A stretch of 14,821 nt of DNA from CAZPRY01 sp964589175 (GTDB lineage: Bacteria > Fidelibacterota > UBA2242): assembly GCA_964589175.1 (NCBI GenBank), contig CAZPRY010000071.1, positions 1 to 14,821 on the forward strand, in the 5' to 3' direction. The position numbers were made by a program, and so were the translations under genes. Shown here in pieces: positions 1-6,985 of the stretch. The notes under the pieces were generated by a model, which saw nothing but the letters and a program-made list of their open reading frames with translations, was not told where the DNA came from and did not search any database. Position 1 is the first letter of the stretch, and each line of letters opens with the position of its first letter.

Positions 1-35
1 CAAAAAGCTACCTTTTTTTCGCCTTCATCGGACAT
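1..35 (-). CDS. Possible start of a HAD phosphatase (GmhB-like), partial
   Basis: Only the first 11 codons and part of a twelfth lie in the window: ATG at 35, reading MSDEGEKKVAF and then off the edge. A KKVAF segment right after the start is how GmhB-type heptose-bisphosphate phosphatases begin, normally continuing into the catalytic LDRDGT motif, which would fall just outside. The gene lies downstream of and on the same strand as the heptosyltransferase, 129 bp after its stop, which suits ADP-heptose synthesis. The ribosome binding site is weak. This is inference from a very short fragment and position; it could be a chance ORF or another protein. Confidence 0.3.
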   Translation of the reverse strand, partial: MSDEGEKKVAF

Positions 36-164
36 TATTTTTGCAATTCGCTATAAAATAGCAGAAGACATAGGTTACGGCGCAGAGTACAGTAACCAGA
101 GTCAGCTGCCCTATCCTTCCAGTCTCGTCAAGGTGCTCCGCGCCGCGACGCCATTTTATCGGAT

Positions 165-1202
165 TTATGTTTCGATTATTATTTCGTCGAAGACGCGCTC
201 CGGCGAAATCTCGCGCAGGCATTTCAGATGCCCTTTGGGGCACTTCTCGAAGCCGATATGCGAGCAGGGCCGGCACTTGAGATCATTGTTCTCGATAATA
301 ACGGCTGTCGGATTGAGCGGCGCGAAACCGAAGCGCCGATGAGTGTTGCCGAAGATCGCAACCTGCGGCTTGCCGAACAGCGCCGCGATGTGCATCGGCG
401 CAGAATCGTTCGAAACGACGAAATCGCAGTGCCGGATGAGCACGATAGTATCCAATAAACTGTATTTGCCACAGATATTCGTCACACGCGGATGACTGAG
501 AATTGCCATTCCTCTGATATACTCCGCCTCTCCGGCATCCCCGCCGATGATTACGTTCCAGGCGGTCTTCTTCAGGATAAGCCGGATTAAGGCTTCATAA
601 TACTCCAGCGGCCAGCGCTTGGTAAAATGCCGCGCTCCCGGAAAGAGAATGATCGACTTCGCAGATGCCGACAGCGCTGGGATTTCGGCCCGCAGTCGGG
701 CTTCGATTTCGGGCTCATGGAAATCCTCGATTTCGAACGAAACCGGTTCCGGCAATTTGACCGGCGATGCCCGCAGGTATTTTCGATAAACCGGGATTTC
801 GGGATAGATCGACTTCCAGCCGAATTTCACATAGAGACAGCGGCGAACGAGGTATTTCCTGATGCGAAAAACCGGAACGCGCAAACCAAAAAGCAAACGC
901 CGGCTGCGCAGGTTATTGTGAATGTCCAGGATAAAATCGTAATCGTCGCCTTTAATCTGATTTCGCAGCCGCCTGATTTCGTCCCTGTCCCGGGTTTTAT
1001 CATAGGGAATCACGGATGAAATCAGAGGCCTGACCGGTTGAAGCAATTCCTCGAATTGCGCCGCAACCAGGAAATCGATCTGCGCCAGCGGAAAGTGTTG
1101 CTTCAGCGAGCGGATCAGTGGAAAAGAAAGGATAATATCGCCGATCGAGGTCAGGCGGATAATCAGAATTTTTTGCGGATGTTGCAGGTTCGCGGTTGGC
1201 AT
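165..1202 (-). CDS. Glycosyltransferase family 9 (ADP-heptose:LPS heptosyltransferase-like)
   Basis: The 345-residue product is a GT-B glycosyltransferase of family GT9, the group that adds L-glycero-D-manno-heptose from ADP-heptose to the LPS inner core at the cytoplasmic face of the inner membrane. Seen in the sequence: the N-terminal acceptor-side signature RLTSIGDIILSFPLIRSL (residues 16-33, with Asp22 where WaaC/WaaF have their catalytic Asp), ILFPGARHFTKRWP (185-198) opening the donor half, and the donor-binding VSNDSAPMHIAALFGKP (263-279). Near the end is a cysteine cluster (C310, C313, C321, C328) in the CxxC...CPxGHxxC arrangement frequent in this family. Length is normal. It begins 15 bp after the upstream gene, so the two are probably co-transcribed. 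Whether it is heptosyltransferase I, II or a later-acting enzyme cannot be told from the sequence alone. Confidence 0.9.
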   Translation of the reverse strand: MPTANLQHPQKILIIRLTSIGDIILSFPLIRSLKQHFPLAQIDFLVAAQFEELLQPVRPLISSVIPYDKTRDRDEIRRLRNQIKGDDYDFILDIHNNLRSRRLLFGLRVPVFRIRKYLVRRCLYVKFGWKSIYPEIPVYRKYLRASPVKLPEPVSFEIEDFHEPEIEARLRAEIPALSASAKSIILFPGARHFTKRWPLEYYEALIRLILKKTAWNVIIGGDAGEAEYIRGMAILSHPRVTNICGKYSLLDTIVLIRHCDFVVSNDSAPMHIAALFGKPQVAIFGNTHRRFGFAPLNPTAVIIENNDLKCRPCSHIGFEKCPKGHLKCLREISPERVFDEIIIET

Positions 1203-1217
1203 TTTCCCCGGAAGGCC

Positions 1218-2114
1218 TTATGATTCGGTAAGATGCAGAATATGCCGGTAGAGCGTCGGCATCGTTTCAGCATGGTTGCCGCGGATATCGAAGCCCCGGC
1301 AGCCGAGCACCTTGGGCCATTCGACGATGCGTGTGCGCGGCCTGTACATATTCATGAAATCAAAATTAACCGTCGTGAAATTGCTCGCATCATAGCCGAG
1401 GTTGCGGCACATCGTGAGACATTTTAAAAACACTTCCGGCAGGTTTACCGCCGACCCGACATTGAGAAGCACACCGTTTTTCAGGCGCGAAATCGTATCG
1501 GTCAGGATATGGAAATCGGTGAACGACGTCCTGCCCAGTGCGGCGCCGTCGGCACTCGGATGCTGATGGATGATGTCACCGCCGATGGCGATATGAACGG
1601 TGCCGGGAATCCCGGCCTGCACAGCGCTGTAAAGAATGTTCGAATCCCTGTACGGCAGCTTGAGTTCCTCGACTTTTTTTGCGATCGAATAACCGTAGCC
1701 CCAATTTTTTTGCGCTCCTTCGTTGAGAGCCCGGTTCATGTGAGCCAGCGTTTCCTCGGCCATGCCGAAAGTGCCGTCTTCCAGACCGTTGGCGACATCC
1801 TCGGAAGTCTCGCCGATCAGCGCCAGTTCGAAGTCATGGATCGAAGCGCCGCCGTTAAGGGCGACATGCTGCAGGAAACCGCGCCGGATCAGGTCGATGA
1901 TGATTGCCGAACAGCCAGTCTTAACCACTGCACCGCCCAGCATCAGGATCACCGGGGCATCAAGCTCGCGGGCGCGGACAATCAGTCCGGCAATCTCCTC
2001 CATATCCGGATTATCCAGCAGGATATCGCCATCCAGCGGGAGCATGTCCTTTAAAAAGAATTTGTTTTTGCGATGACGGATCGGGTAGGTTTTGATCTTC
2101 GATAAATCGATCAT
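1218..2114 (-). CDS. Deoxyhypusine synthase-like protein
   Basis: The 298-residue protein resembles the NAD-binding fold of deoxyhypusine synthase (DHS). Matching stretches are APVILMLGGAVVKTG (53-67), IIIDLIRRGF (71-80) followed by LNGGASIHDFELAL (86-99), and GGDIIHQHPSADGA (178-191), which correspond to the DHS pattern of a Gly-rich strand, a xxDLIRRG helix and the (A/G)xxxHDxxEAL segment. True DHS makes deoxyhypusine on eIF5A, a protein bacteria lack, so bacterial relatives must act on something else (several are homospermidine-synthase-like). I could not place the catalytic lysine of human DHS (K329) with confidence: the C-terminal region aligned by eye (268-290) shows WPKVLGCRGFDIRGNHAE rather than a clear match. 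The gene lies 15 bp upstream of the heptosyltransferase and shares its strand, suggesting a role tied to that locus. The assigned start has no strong Shine-Dalgarno sequence. No signal peptide or membrane segment is visible. Confidence 0.65.
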   Translation of the reverse strand: MIDLSKIKTYPIRHRKNKFFLKDMLPLDGDILLDNPDMEEIAGLIVRARELDAPVILMLGGAVVKTGCSAIIIDLIRRGFLQHVALNGGASIHDFELALIGETSEDVANGLEDGTFGMAEETLAHMNRALNEGAQKNWGYGYSIAKKVEELKLPYRDSNILYSAVQAGIPGTVHIAIGGDIIHQHPSADGAALGRTSFTDFHILTDTISRLKNGVLLNVGSAVNLPEVFLKCLTMCRNLGYDASNFTTVNFDFMNMYRPRTRIVEWPKVLGCRGFDIRGNHAETMPTLYRHILHLTES

Positions 2115-2224
2115 TGAGCTGCTGTTCCCGTTAATTCCGAGATAAAATAGTCAAATGAATTCAGCCGGACAAGAAAATTTGCCGGGCCGTTTGATGCCCG
2201 AACCGGCTGGCTTTCCATTCGTAA

Positions 2225-3409
2225 TTATATTTCGTCCCGGATCACTTCCGACAGGATGCGAATTCCCTTCTCGATGTCCTGCTCGCTGACCATCGTGTAG
2301 TTAAGGCGCATGGTTTCCAAGCCATCGCCTGCGCAGGTATAGAAATATTTGCCGGGCACGAAGGCCACCTTGCGCTCGATGGCTTTCTGGTAAAGTGCCA
2401 GCATATCCGAACCCTTCGGTCCCTCGGCCCAGATGAACATACCGCCATCCGGCCGCGACCAATTGAACGAATCGGGGAAATAGCGATCGAGAGCATTGAG
2501 CATCGCTTCCTGTTTGGGCCTGTACATATTAATGATCTTAGGCAGGTGATTCTTCAGGTATCCGCCGGCGATATACTCGGCGGCCAGTGCCTGGTTGCAG
2601 GTGCTGGTGTGCAGATCGACGCCCTGCTTGACCCGCAGCAACCACGGCCGCGTTTCGGGCGGGGCGATATAAAACCCGATTCGGAAGCCGGGCGCCAGGA
2701 TTTTCGACAGCGTGCCGGCATACAGGACATTCTCGGGAGCCAATGTATAGATCGGGGGAATTTCCTCGCCCCGATAGCGTAGATAGCTGTAGGGATCGTC
2801 CTCGATCAGTAAGGCGTCGTACTTCCGCACGATTTCCGCTACGGCCTTGCGGCGCTCCAGGGGCAGGGTACGTCCGGTAGGATTCTGGAAAGTCGGCACC
2901 AGGTAGATGAATTTAATTTTGTGATTCCTGAGCACCGCTTCGAGGGCTTCGGGAATAACGCCCTGGTCATCGGTTGCCATGCAGATGTACTGCGGCTCGT
3001 AGGCATTGAAAGCCTGCAAGGCCCCGAGATAGGTCGGCGCTTCAACCGCCACTTTGTCGCCCCTCGAGATGAAGACCTTCCCCACCGCATCCAGTAATCC
3101 CTGGGAACCGCTGGTCGTGGCAATATCGGCGGCCGTAACGTGCAGGCCTTTAACCTTAAGAAAATCCGCCAGAACCTCCCGCAGCGGTAAAAATCCTTCG
3201 GTCAGGCTGTATTGGAAGGCATTCGATTGGTACTTTTCGATGACTTTAGGCATCAGTTCCCCGATGATATCCAGCGGAAAACTTTCCGGGGCCGGCAGAC
3301 CACCGGCCAGCGAGATCATGCCCGGTTGCGAAACCACTTTCAGAATTTCCCGGATGGCGCTGGCCTGTATGTTACGAGTTCGATCGGATAGAAGTTGTTC
3401 CACTTTCAT
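2225..3409 (-). CDS. PLP-dependent aminotransferase, LysN/KAT-II-like
   Basis: The 394-residue protein is a fold-type I, class I/II aminotransferase close to 2-aminoadipate aminotransferase LysN and kynurenine aminotransferase II. It opens with the short N-terminal substrate segment and MISLAGGLPAPESFP (31-45) typical of that subgroup. Other landmarks are SGSQGLLD (100-107, cofactor phosphate side), PTFQNPTG (172-179, with Asn176), EDDPYSYLRY (203-212, with Asp204 and Tyr207 contacting the pyridine ring), Schiff-base Lys236 in GTLSKILAPGFRIG (232-245), and Arg368 in MRLN for the substrate carboxylate. All key residues are present, so it should be active. It would transfer amino groups between 2-oxoglutarate/glutamate and an amino acid such as 2-aminoadipate, leucine or an aromatic one; the precise substrate is not decidable. 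The start at 3409 has an AAAGGA ribosome binding site. A 110-bp gap separates it from the next gene, so it may be its own unit. Confidence 0.9.
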   Translation of the reverse strand: MKVEQLLSDRTRNIQASAIREILKVVSQPGMISLAGGLPAPESFPLDIIGELMPKVIEKYQSNAFQYSLTEGFLPLREVLADFLKVKGLHVTAADIATTSGSQGLLDAVGKVFISRGDKVAVEAPTYLGALQAFNAYEPQYICMATDDQGVIPEALEAVLRNHKIKFIYLVPTFQNPTGRTLPLERRKAVAEIVRKYDALLIEDDPYSYLRYRGEEIPPIYTLAPENVLYAGTLSKILAPGFRIGFYIAPPETRPWLLRVKQGVDLHTSTCNQALAAEYIAGGYLKNHLPKIINMYRPKQEAMLNALDRYFPDSFNWSRPDGGMFIWAEGPKGSDMLALYQKAIERKVAFVPGKYFYTCAGDGLETMRLNYTMVSEQDIEKGIRILSEVIRDEI

Positions 3410-3463
3410 AGATGTCCTTTCAGAAAAACTAGAACTGTTTGGCTAGGCTTTGCCCATATCTAA

Positions 3464-3492
3464 AATATAGGATTCATTTAATAGATACTCAA
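3464..3492 (-). promoter_or_regulatory. Sigma-70-like promoter for the aminotransferase gene
   Basis: On the minus strand TTGAGT (3492-3487) and TATATT (3469-3464) are separated by exactly 17 bp, close to the -35/-10 consensus. The predicted start of transcription near 3457 gives a leader of about 48 nt before the ATG at 3409. The surrounding DNA is AT-rich, so a chance match is possible. Confidence 0.45.
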
Positions 3493-3600
3493 GAATTGCC
3501 GGGTAAAAAATCTAAAAAATTAAAAATCGATCGGCCGAGAAATAATTTTTTAAGAAATGCCCGGCTGAAAAGTCTTCGTAAACCTGAAAATATTCGCCGA

Positions 3601-3612
3601 TTCCGATCGGAA
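3601..3612. promoter_or_regulatory. 12-bp perfect palindrome, possible operator
   Basis: TTCCGATCGGAA is a perfect 12-bp palindrome in the divergent intergenic region, 90 bp before the start of the CsgG-VWA gene. Its size and place suit a dimeric regulator binding site, but there is no second copy in the window and no regulator gene nearby. Confidence 0.2.
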
Positions 3613-3690
3613 ATTACAAAAATACGCCGGGACTCGGAAACATATTTTGGAAACAGGAGTGAAAGTAATATATTTTGCTAACCATGCCCG

Positions 3691-3696
3691 GGAGGT
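3691..3696 (+). promoter_or_regulatory. Shine-Dalgarno site fixing the start of the CsgG-VWA gene
   Basis: GGAGGT lies 6 nt before the ATG at 3703 and is followed by a typical signal peptide, which settles the start. Confidence 0.8.
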
Positions 3697-3702
3697 AATC
3701 AT

Positions 3703-6003
3703 ATGAAAAGTGACCGTCGTTTCACCTTGATCGTTGTTCTTATTTCGATTTGCATGCTGCCGTTGATTGTATCGGGGCAGGCCGGGATGCGCGTCGCCAT
3801 CATGGATTTCAGGAACCTGACCCAGGAAAGCGACCTGGATTTTATCGAGCAGGCGGTTCCCGAAATTCTCATCACGGATTTGTCGATTTGCGATAAACTG
3901 GTGATCGTCGAACGGGCCCGGCTCGAAACCGTGCTTCAGGAAATGCAACTCAGCCTGTCGGGAAATATCGATGAGAGCACCGCTGCGGAGATCGGCAAGA
4001 TGCTGGGTGCGGAATCGATTCTGACCGGCAGCATTCTCGGGATCGGCAATGTCTACCGGATCGATTCCCGGCTGATCAACGTCAAAACCAGCGAGGTGCT
4101 GCTGGCCGAGAAAAAGGAGTGGCAATCCGACAGCGAAATCATCACGGCCGTGGACCAGCTGGCCGAGCAGATCATCGAACGACTGACCGGCGACCGGATC
4201 GAGATTATCGAAGAACCCGACGGCGAGCCGGTTACCTTCAGCGGCAGCAAACCATTATACATGGAAACCGCCACGGACAACAGCTATTGGGAAACGGGAA
4301 GCGATAATCCCATCTACGTGCAGATCGACCTGTTTGCGCGCGAGATCAGCGAAAACGAACGGGTTCCGCTGAACATCGCCCTGGTGCTCGACCGCAGCGG
4401 CAGCATGTCATCCAATCGCAAACTGGATTATGTAAAACGCGCGGCCGCCTTCGTGGTACGCAACCTGACGATGGACGATGTCCTCTCGCTGGTGGCTTAC
4501 CAGACCAGCGTCGAGACCGTGATCGATGCCCGCCGCGTTATCAACAAAGACGATTTTCTGCGCCGCATTCTGGGCCTGGAAGCCGACGGCTCCACCAATC
4601 TGAGCGGCGGTATGCTGGAAGGATATTCGCAGGTTCAGGCGAATGCGCGCAGCGGGCAGGTGAACCGGGTGCTGCTGCTTTCGGACGGCCTGGCCAATCG
4701 TGGAATTGTCGATCAGCAGACGCTGGAAAACATCTGCCGTGAAAAATCAGCCCAGGGTATTTCGATCTCAACTTTCGGCGTGGGCCTCGATTACAATGAA
4801 GATTTAATGCTGGGACTCGGCGAGTACGGAAACGGCAATTACTATTATATCGAAGTTCCCGAAGATATCCCCGCCATTTTTTCACGGGAACTGCGCGGGC
4901 TGCTGGCGATCGGCGCTCAGAACGTGACTATCTGCGTGGAGATCCCCGAAGGTGCGCAAATCGAAGATAGTTACGGTTATCTCTATCAGCGTGAAGGCAA
5001 CCGGGTCATTCTCAGCGTCGGCGACATCTACTCAAACGAGCATCGCAAGATGGTCCTGAAAGTCCGCCCGCCGCGGGATTACGGCGGCTCCTCCCCCTTC
5101 GCGGATATTTCCCTGCTCTACCACGACGCCACCAGCGGCGGCAATCAGACCGAAGAAAAGTCGTCGCTGCACGTAACACCCACATCGGACCGGCAACGGA
5201 TTCGGGAACATCATAATCCGACGGTTGGTGCAGGCGTCGCCCTGCTGGGCTCGACGGTATCGATGCAGAAAGCCATGCGAATGGTCGATGAAGGCAAGAT
5301 CGAATCCGCGCGCGGCGTATTGACAGAGAACGTCACGGCCCTCGGGCAAAGTCCCGGCGCCGCCCGCAATCAGGAACTGAAGAAGCAGATTCTGGCCATC
5401 CACCGCTACGAGAAAAGTCTGGAAGGAATCGAACGAATGCCGTCAACTGAAGTTAGCGCCATGCAGAAAAAAGAGAAATTCATGCAGTATCAATTGCAGA
5501 AGACTAAAGATCAGGATGAGCAGTATTTTCGGCGTGATACTCTCTCCCGGGACAATCATAAGCTGCTCCAAAAGATGCCCGCAACCGGACCACAGACTGC
5601 TCCCGAGAAACAACTTCTGGAAACACCAAACTATACACCCAATCGCTATTATGCTCCCAGCCGGGTCGGGCCGGACGAAACCCAGAGTATCGAGGAGGAA
5701 AGCCCGCGACCTTCGCCTGAAAAACCGGCAATCCAGACCTTTCCGGTTTCACCCACCGCACGAGATTCCCGCTCCGAGCCTTGCGAAGAGAAGACTCCGT
5801 CATCTCAGGCTAAAACAATCGAACCGGTCAAGCCCACTCCAATCGATGAGAAAACGGAGCCGGTAAAAAAAGAATCCAAACCCGTTAAGAAAAAAGTGCT
5901 CAAAAAGGCCGAGCAGAAGAATATCGAGACCAAGCCACTTGAGCCCGAAATCAAAAAAGAAGCCGAAGCGGCCGGCGAGAAGAAAGTGCTCGAACAGAAG
6001 TAA
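3703..6003 (+). CDS. Exported CsgG/FlgO-like and von Willebrand A domain fusion protein
   Basis: The 766-residue protein has a Sec signal peptide (1 to about 26). It then has a CsgG/FlgO-like domain (about 29-165), recognisable from MRVAIMDFRNLT, LVIVERARLETVLQE and a LGAESILTGSI segment ending in a strand pair with INVKTSEVLLAEK. A von Willebrand A domain follows (about 222-400) with a complete metal-ion site: D230-x-S232-x-S234, T298 and D328. After a beta-rich segment (to about 490) and a predicted helical region (510-610), the last ~150 residues are rich in Pro, Glu and Lys and probably disordered. CsgG-type domains sit in outer-membrane or periplasmic assemblies, and VWA domains with an intact MIDAS bind protein ligands through a divalent cation. 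The protein is therefore probably periplasmic or cell-envelope bound, perhaps a scaffold. I see no lipobox and no membrane helix after the signal peptide. It stands alone: neighbours on both sides are on the other strand. Its function is not known to me. Confidence 0.85.
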   Translation: MKSDRRFTLIVVLISICMLPLIVSGQAGMRVAIMDFRNLTQESDLDFIEQAVPEILITDLSICDKLVIVERARLETVLQEMQLSLSGNIDESTAAEIGKMLGAESILTGSILGIGNVYRIDSRLINVKTSEVLLAEKKEWQSDSEIITAVDQLAEQIIERLTGDRIEIIEEPDGEPVTFSGSKPLYMETATDNSYWETGSDNPIYVQIDLFAREISENERVPLNIALVLDRSGSMSSNRKLDYVKRAAAFVVRNLTMDDVLSLVAYQTSVETVIDARRVINKDDFLRRILGLEADGSTNLSGGMLEGYSQVQANARSGQVNRVLLLSDGLANRGIVDQQTLENICREKSAQGISISTFGVGLDYNEDLMLGLGEYGNGNYYYIEVPEDIPAIFSRELRGLLAIGAQNVTICVEIPEGAQIEDSYGYLYQREGNRVILSVGDIYSNEHRKMVLKVRPPRDYGGSSPFADISLLYHDATSGGNQTEEKSSLHVTPTSDRQRIREHHNPTVGAGVALLGSTVSMQKAMRMVDEGKIESARGVLTENVTALGQSPGAARNQELKKQILAIHRYEKSLEGIERMPSTEVSAMQKKEKFMQYQLQKTKDQDEQYFRRDTLSRDNHKLLQKMPATGPQTAPEKQLLETPNYTPNRYYAPSRVGPDETQSIEEESPRPSPEKPAIQTFPVSPTARDSRSEPCEEKTPSSQAKTIEPVKPTPIDEKTEPVKKESKPVKKKVLKKAEQKNIETKPLEPEIKKEAEAAGEKKVLEQK

Positions 6004-6153
6004 GCGGAACGTGGGGAGTACATGGATGATAGTGTCTTGATAAAAAAACAGGTTTCAAATAAGAAAGGAAATATATATTCGCAGAGAAAGAATAAAACAG
6101 TATAAAAATATTTTTTGTTGGACTATATCATTTCAACTCGACAAAACCTCCTT
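6004..6153. other. AT-rich spacer after the CsgG-VWA gene
   Basis: This convergent spacer has no hairpin followed by a T-run on either strand that I could find. The base composition changes abruptly from GC-balanced coding DNA to strongly AT-rich DNA within the first 50 bp. A 27-codon plus-strand ORF (6022-6105) is not convincing. Confidence 0.4.
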
Positions 6154-6429
6154 CTATATATCCCACTCACCTCTTGGTTCAGGATTTCTTTTATTTCTTA
6201 TTTTAAAATATAGCCACAAGAAGACGTTTATTATAAGAAGTGAAAACAAAAAAATGAAAGTAATTCCTATATATGGACTCATGAACGACGGCAAAAATGA
6301 AATATTCATCAAATATAAAACATACCGCCTTGGACCAAATATAAGAAATGCAATCGTTATAAAAATCGACGATACTATTTTTTTATCAATATAAATATGT
6401 TCAGGTAATTTGAATAATTGCACATTCAT
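6154..6429 (-). CDS. Small membrane protein, 91 residues, unknown
   Basis: The protein has two hydrophobic stretches, roughly residues 18-43 and 52-75 (VSSIFITIAFLIFG and GITFIFLFSLLIINVFLWLY), with a basic C-terminal tail (KIRNKRNP), so it is probably a two-helix inner-membrane protein with the tail in the cytoplasm. I do not recognise the family. It starts 4 bp after the stop of the next upstream gene, indicating translational coupling. The ribosome binding site is A-rich and weak. The gene is much richer in A and T than the genes outside the 6004-6900 island, which suggests it was acquired by transfer. Confidence 0.55.
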   Translation of the reverse strand: MNVQLFKLPEHIYIDKKIVSSIFITIAFLIFGPRRYVLYLMNISFLPSFMSPYIGITFIFLFSLLIINVFLWLYFKIRNKRNPEPRGEWDI

Positions 6430-6433
6430 TTTT

Positions 6434-6727
6434 TTACTTTTTTATAGTGTCTCTATTTTTAAGGCATATAAATGCAACACCTAATACTACATGTAAAGTG
6501 AACATTTCAACAAACCAAATCTTAAAATCAAATTTGTAATATCGCCATCCAGATCTCGCGATAGATAATTGATTATTTGAATCAAAAAAATATTGTGGGG
6601 GCATCCATATAGGACCGTATTTTATATCATTGTTATGAGAAAACGGAACCCAACAAATGGAAAACAATATCACAAACAAAGCATAGAGTATTAAAATGAT
6701 TTTGAAAATTTTCGATGGTGTGCACAT
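6434..6727 (-). CDS. Small membrane protein, 97 residues, unknown
   Basis: An N-terminal membrane helix (about 8-28, IFKIILILYALFVILFSICW) is followed by a polar extracytoplasmic segment with YGPIWMPPQYFF and a WRYYKFDFKIWFVE stretch leading into a second helix (about 70-88), with a short basic tail. The layout of a hydrophobic N-terminus, a VPF...YGPIW segment and an acidic residue just before helix two resembles small uncharacterised membrane proteins I have seen in Bacteroidota and relatives, but I cannot name a family. It is the first gene of a two-gene unit with the 91-residue protein. The Shine-Dalgarno is weak. Base composition is AT-rich like its partner. Confidence 0.55.
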   Translation of the reverse strand: MCTPSKIFKIILILYALFVILFSICWVPFSHNNDIKYGPIWMPPQYFFDSNNQLSIARSGWRYYKFDFKIWFVEMFTLHVVLGVAFICLKNRDTIKK

Positions 6728-6741
6728 TTACTCGAAAATAA

Positions 6742-6777
6742 TATAAATTGTATCATTTCACAATCTATAAATTGTAT
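6742..6777. repeat. 12-bp direct repeat upstream of the small membrane-protein pair
   Basis: TATAAATTGTAT occurs at 6742-6753 and again, identically, at 6766-6777, 24 bp apart start to start. The copies lie 15 to 50 bp upstream of the ATG at 6727, where an activator or repressor would bind. In such AT-rich DNA chance repeats are more likely, so the regulatory reading is tentative. Confidence 0.5.
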
Positions 6778-6909
6778 TTTTTCCCTCACGACTCGTAAAC
6801 TGCATAATTCTGATGTTTACAAGGCCCAGTGCCAATGTTACATTACTCATAAATATTAATTATAAATAGTTCAACAATTCATGCCCGGCTACCGCTCCTA
6901 ACCCCGGTT

Positions 6910-6953
6910 AAAAAGAGGAGTCCTCCCGTCGATGGAGGGTCGACGAGAGGACT
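6910..6953 (-). terminator. Intrinsic terminator of the ABC permease gene
   Basis: On the minus strand the arms 6953-6940 and 6932-6919 form a 14-bp stem (13 Watson-Crick pairs and one G-U) around a 7-nt loop, followed by CCTCTTTTT. It lies 33 bp after the permease stop codon, as expected for a Rho-independent terminator. On the plus strand the same stem has a C-A mismatch and no T-run, so the direction is clear. Confidence 0.85.
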
Positions 6954-6985
6954 TAGGGGTGAACAAGGGATCAATAGGGAGATCT

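Noticed and set aside
1509..2054. A 181-codon open frame on the plus strand
   Set aside because: It lies entirely antisense to the deoxyhypusine synthase-like gene, which has family motifs; a GC-balanced coding strand often leaves such an open frame opposite.
2181..2200. CGGGC/GCCCG hairpin in the 110-bp gap after the aminotransferase
   Set aside because: The stem is only 5 bp and is followed by AAATTTTC rather than a run of T, so it is too weak to call a terminator.
6022..6105. 27-codon ORF after the CsgG-VWA gene, with GGGGAG 3 nt upstream
   Set aside because: Too short, spacing too tight, and composed of A-rich codons typical of the island; likely chance.
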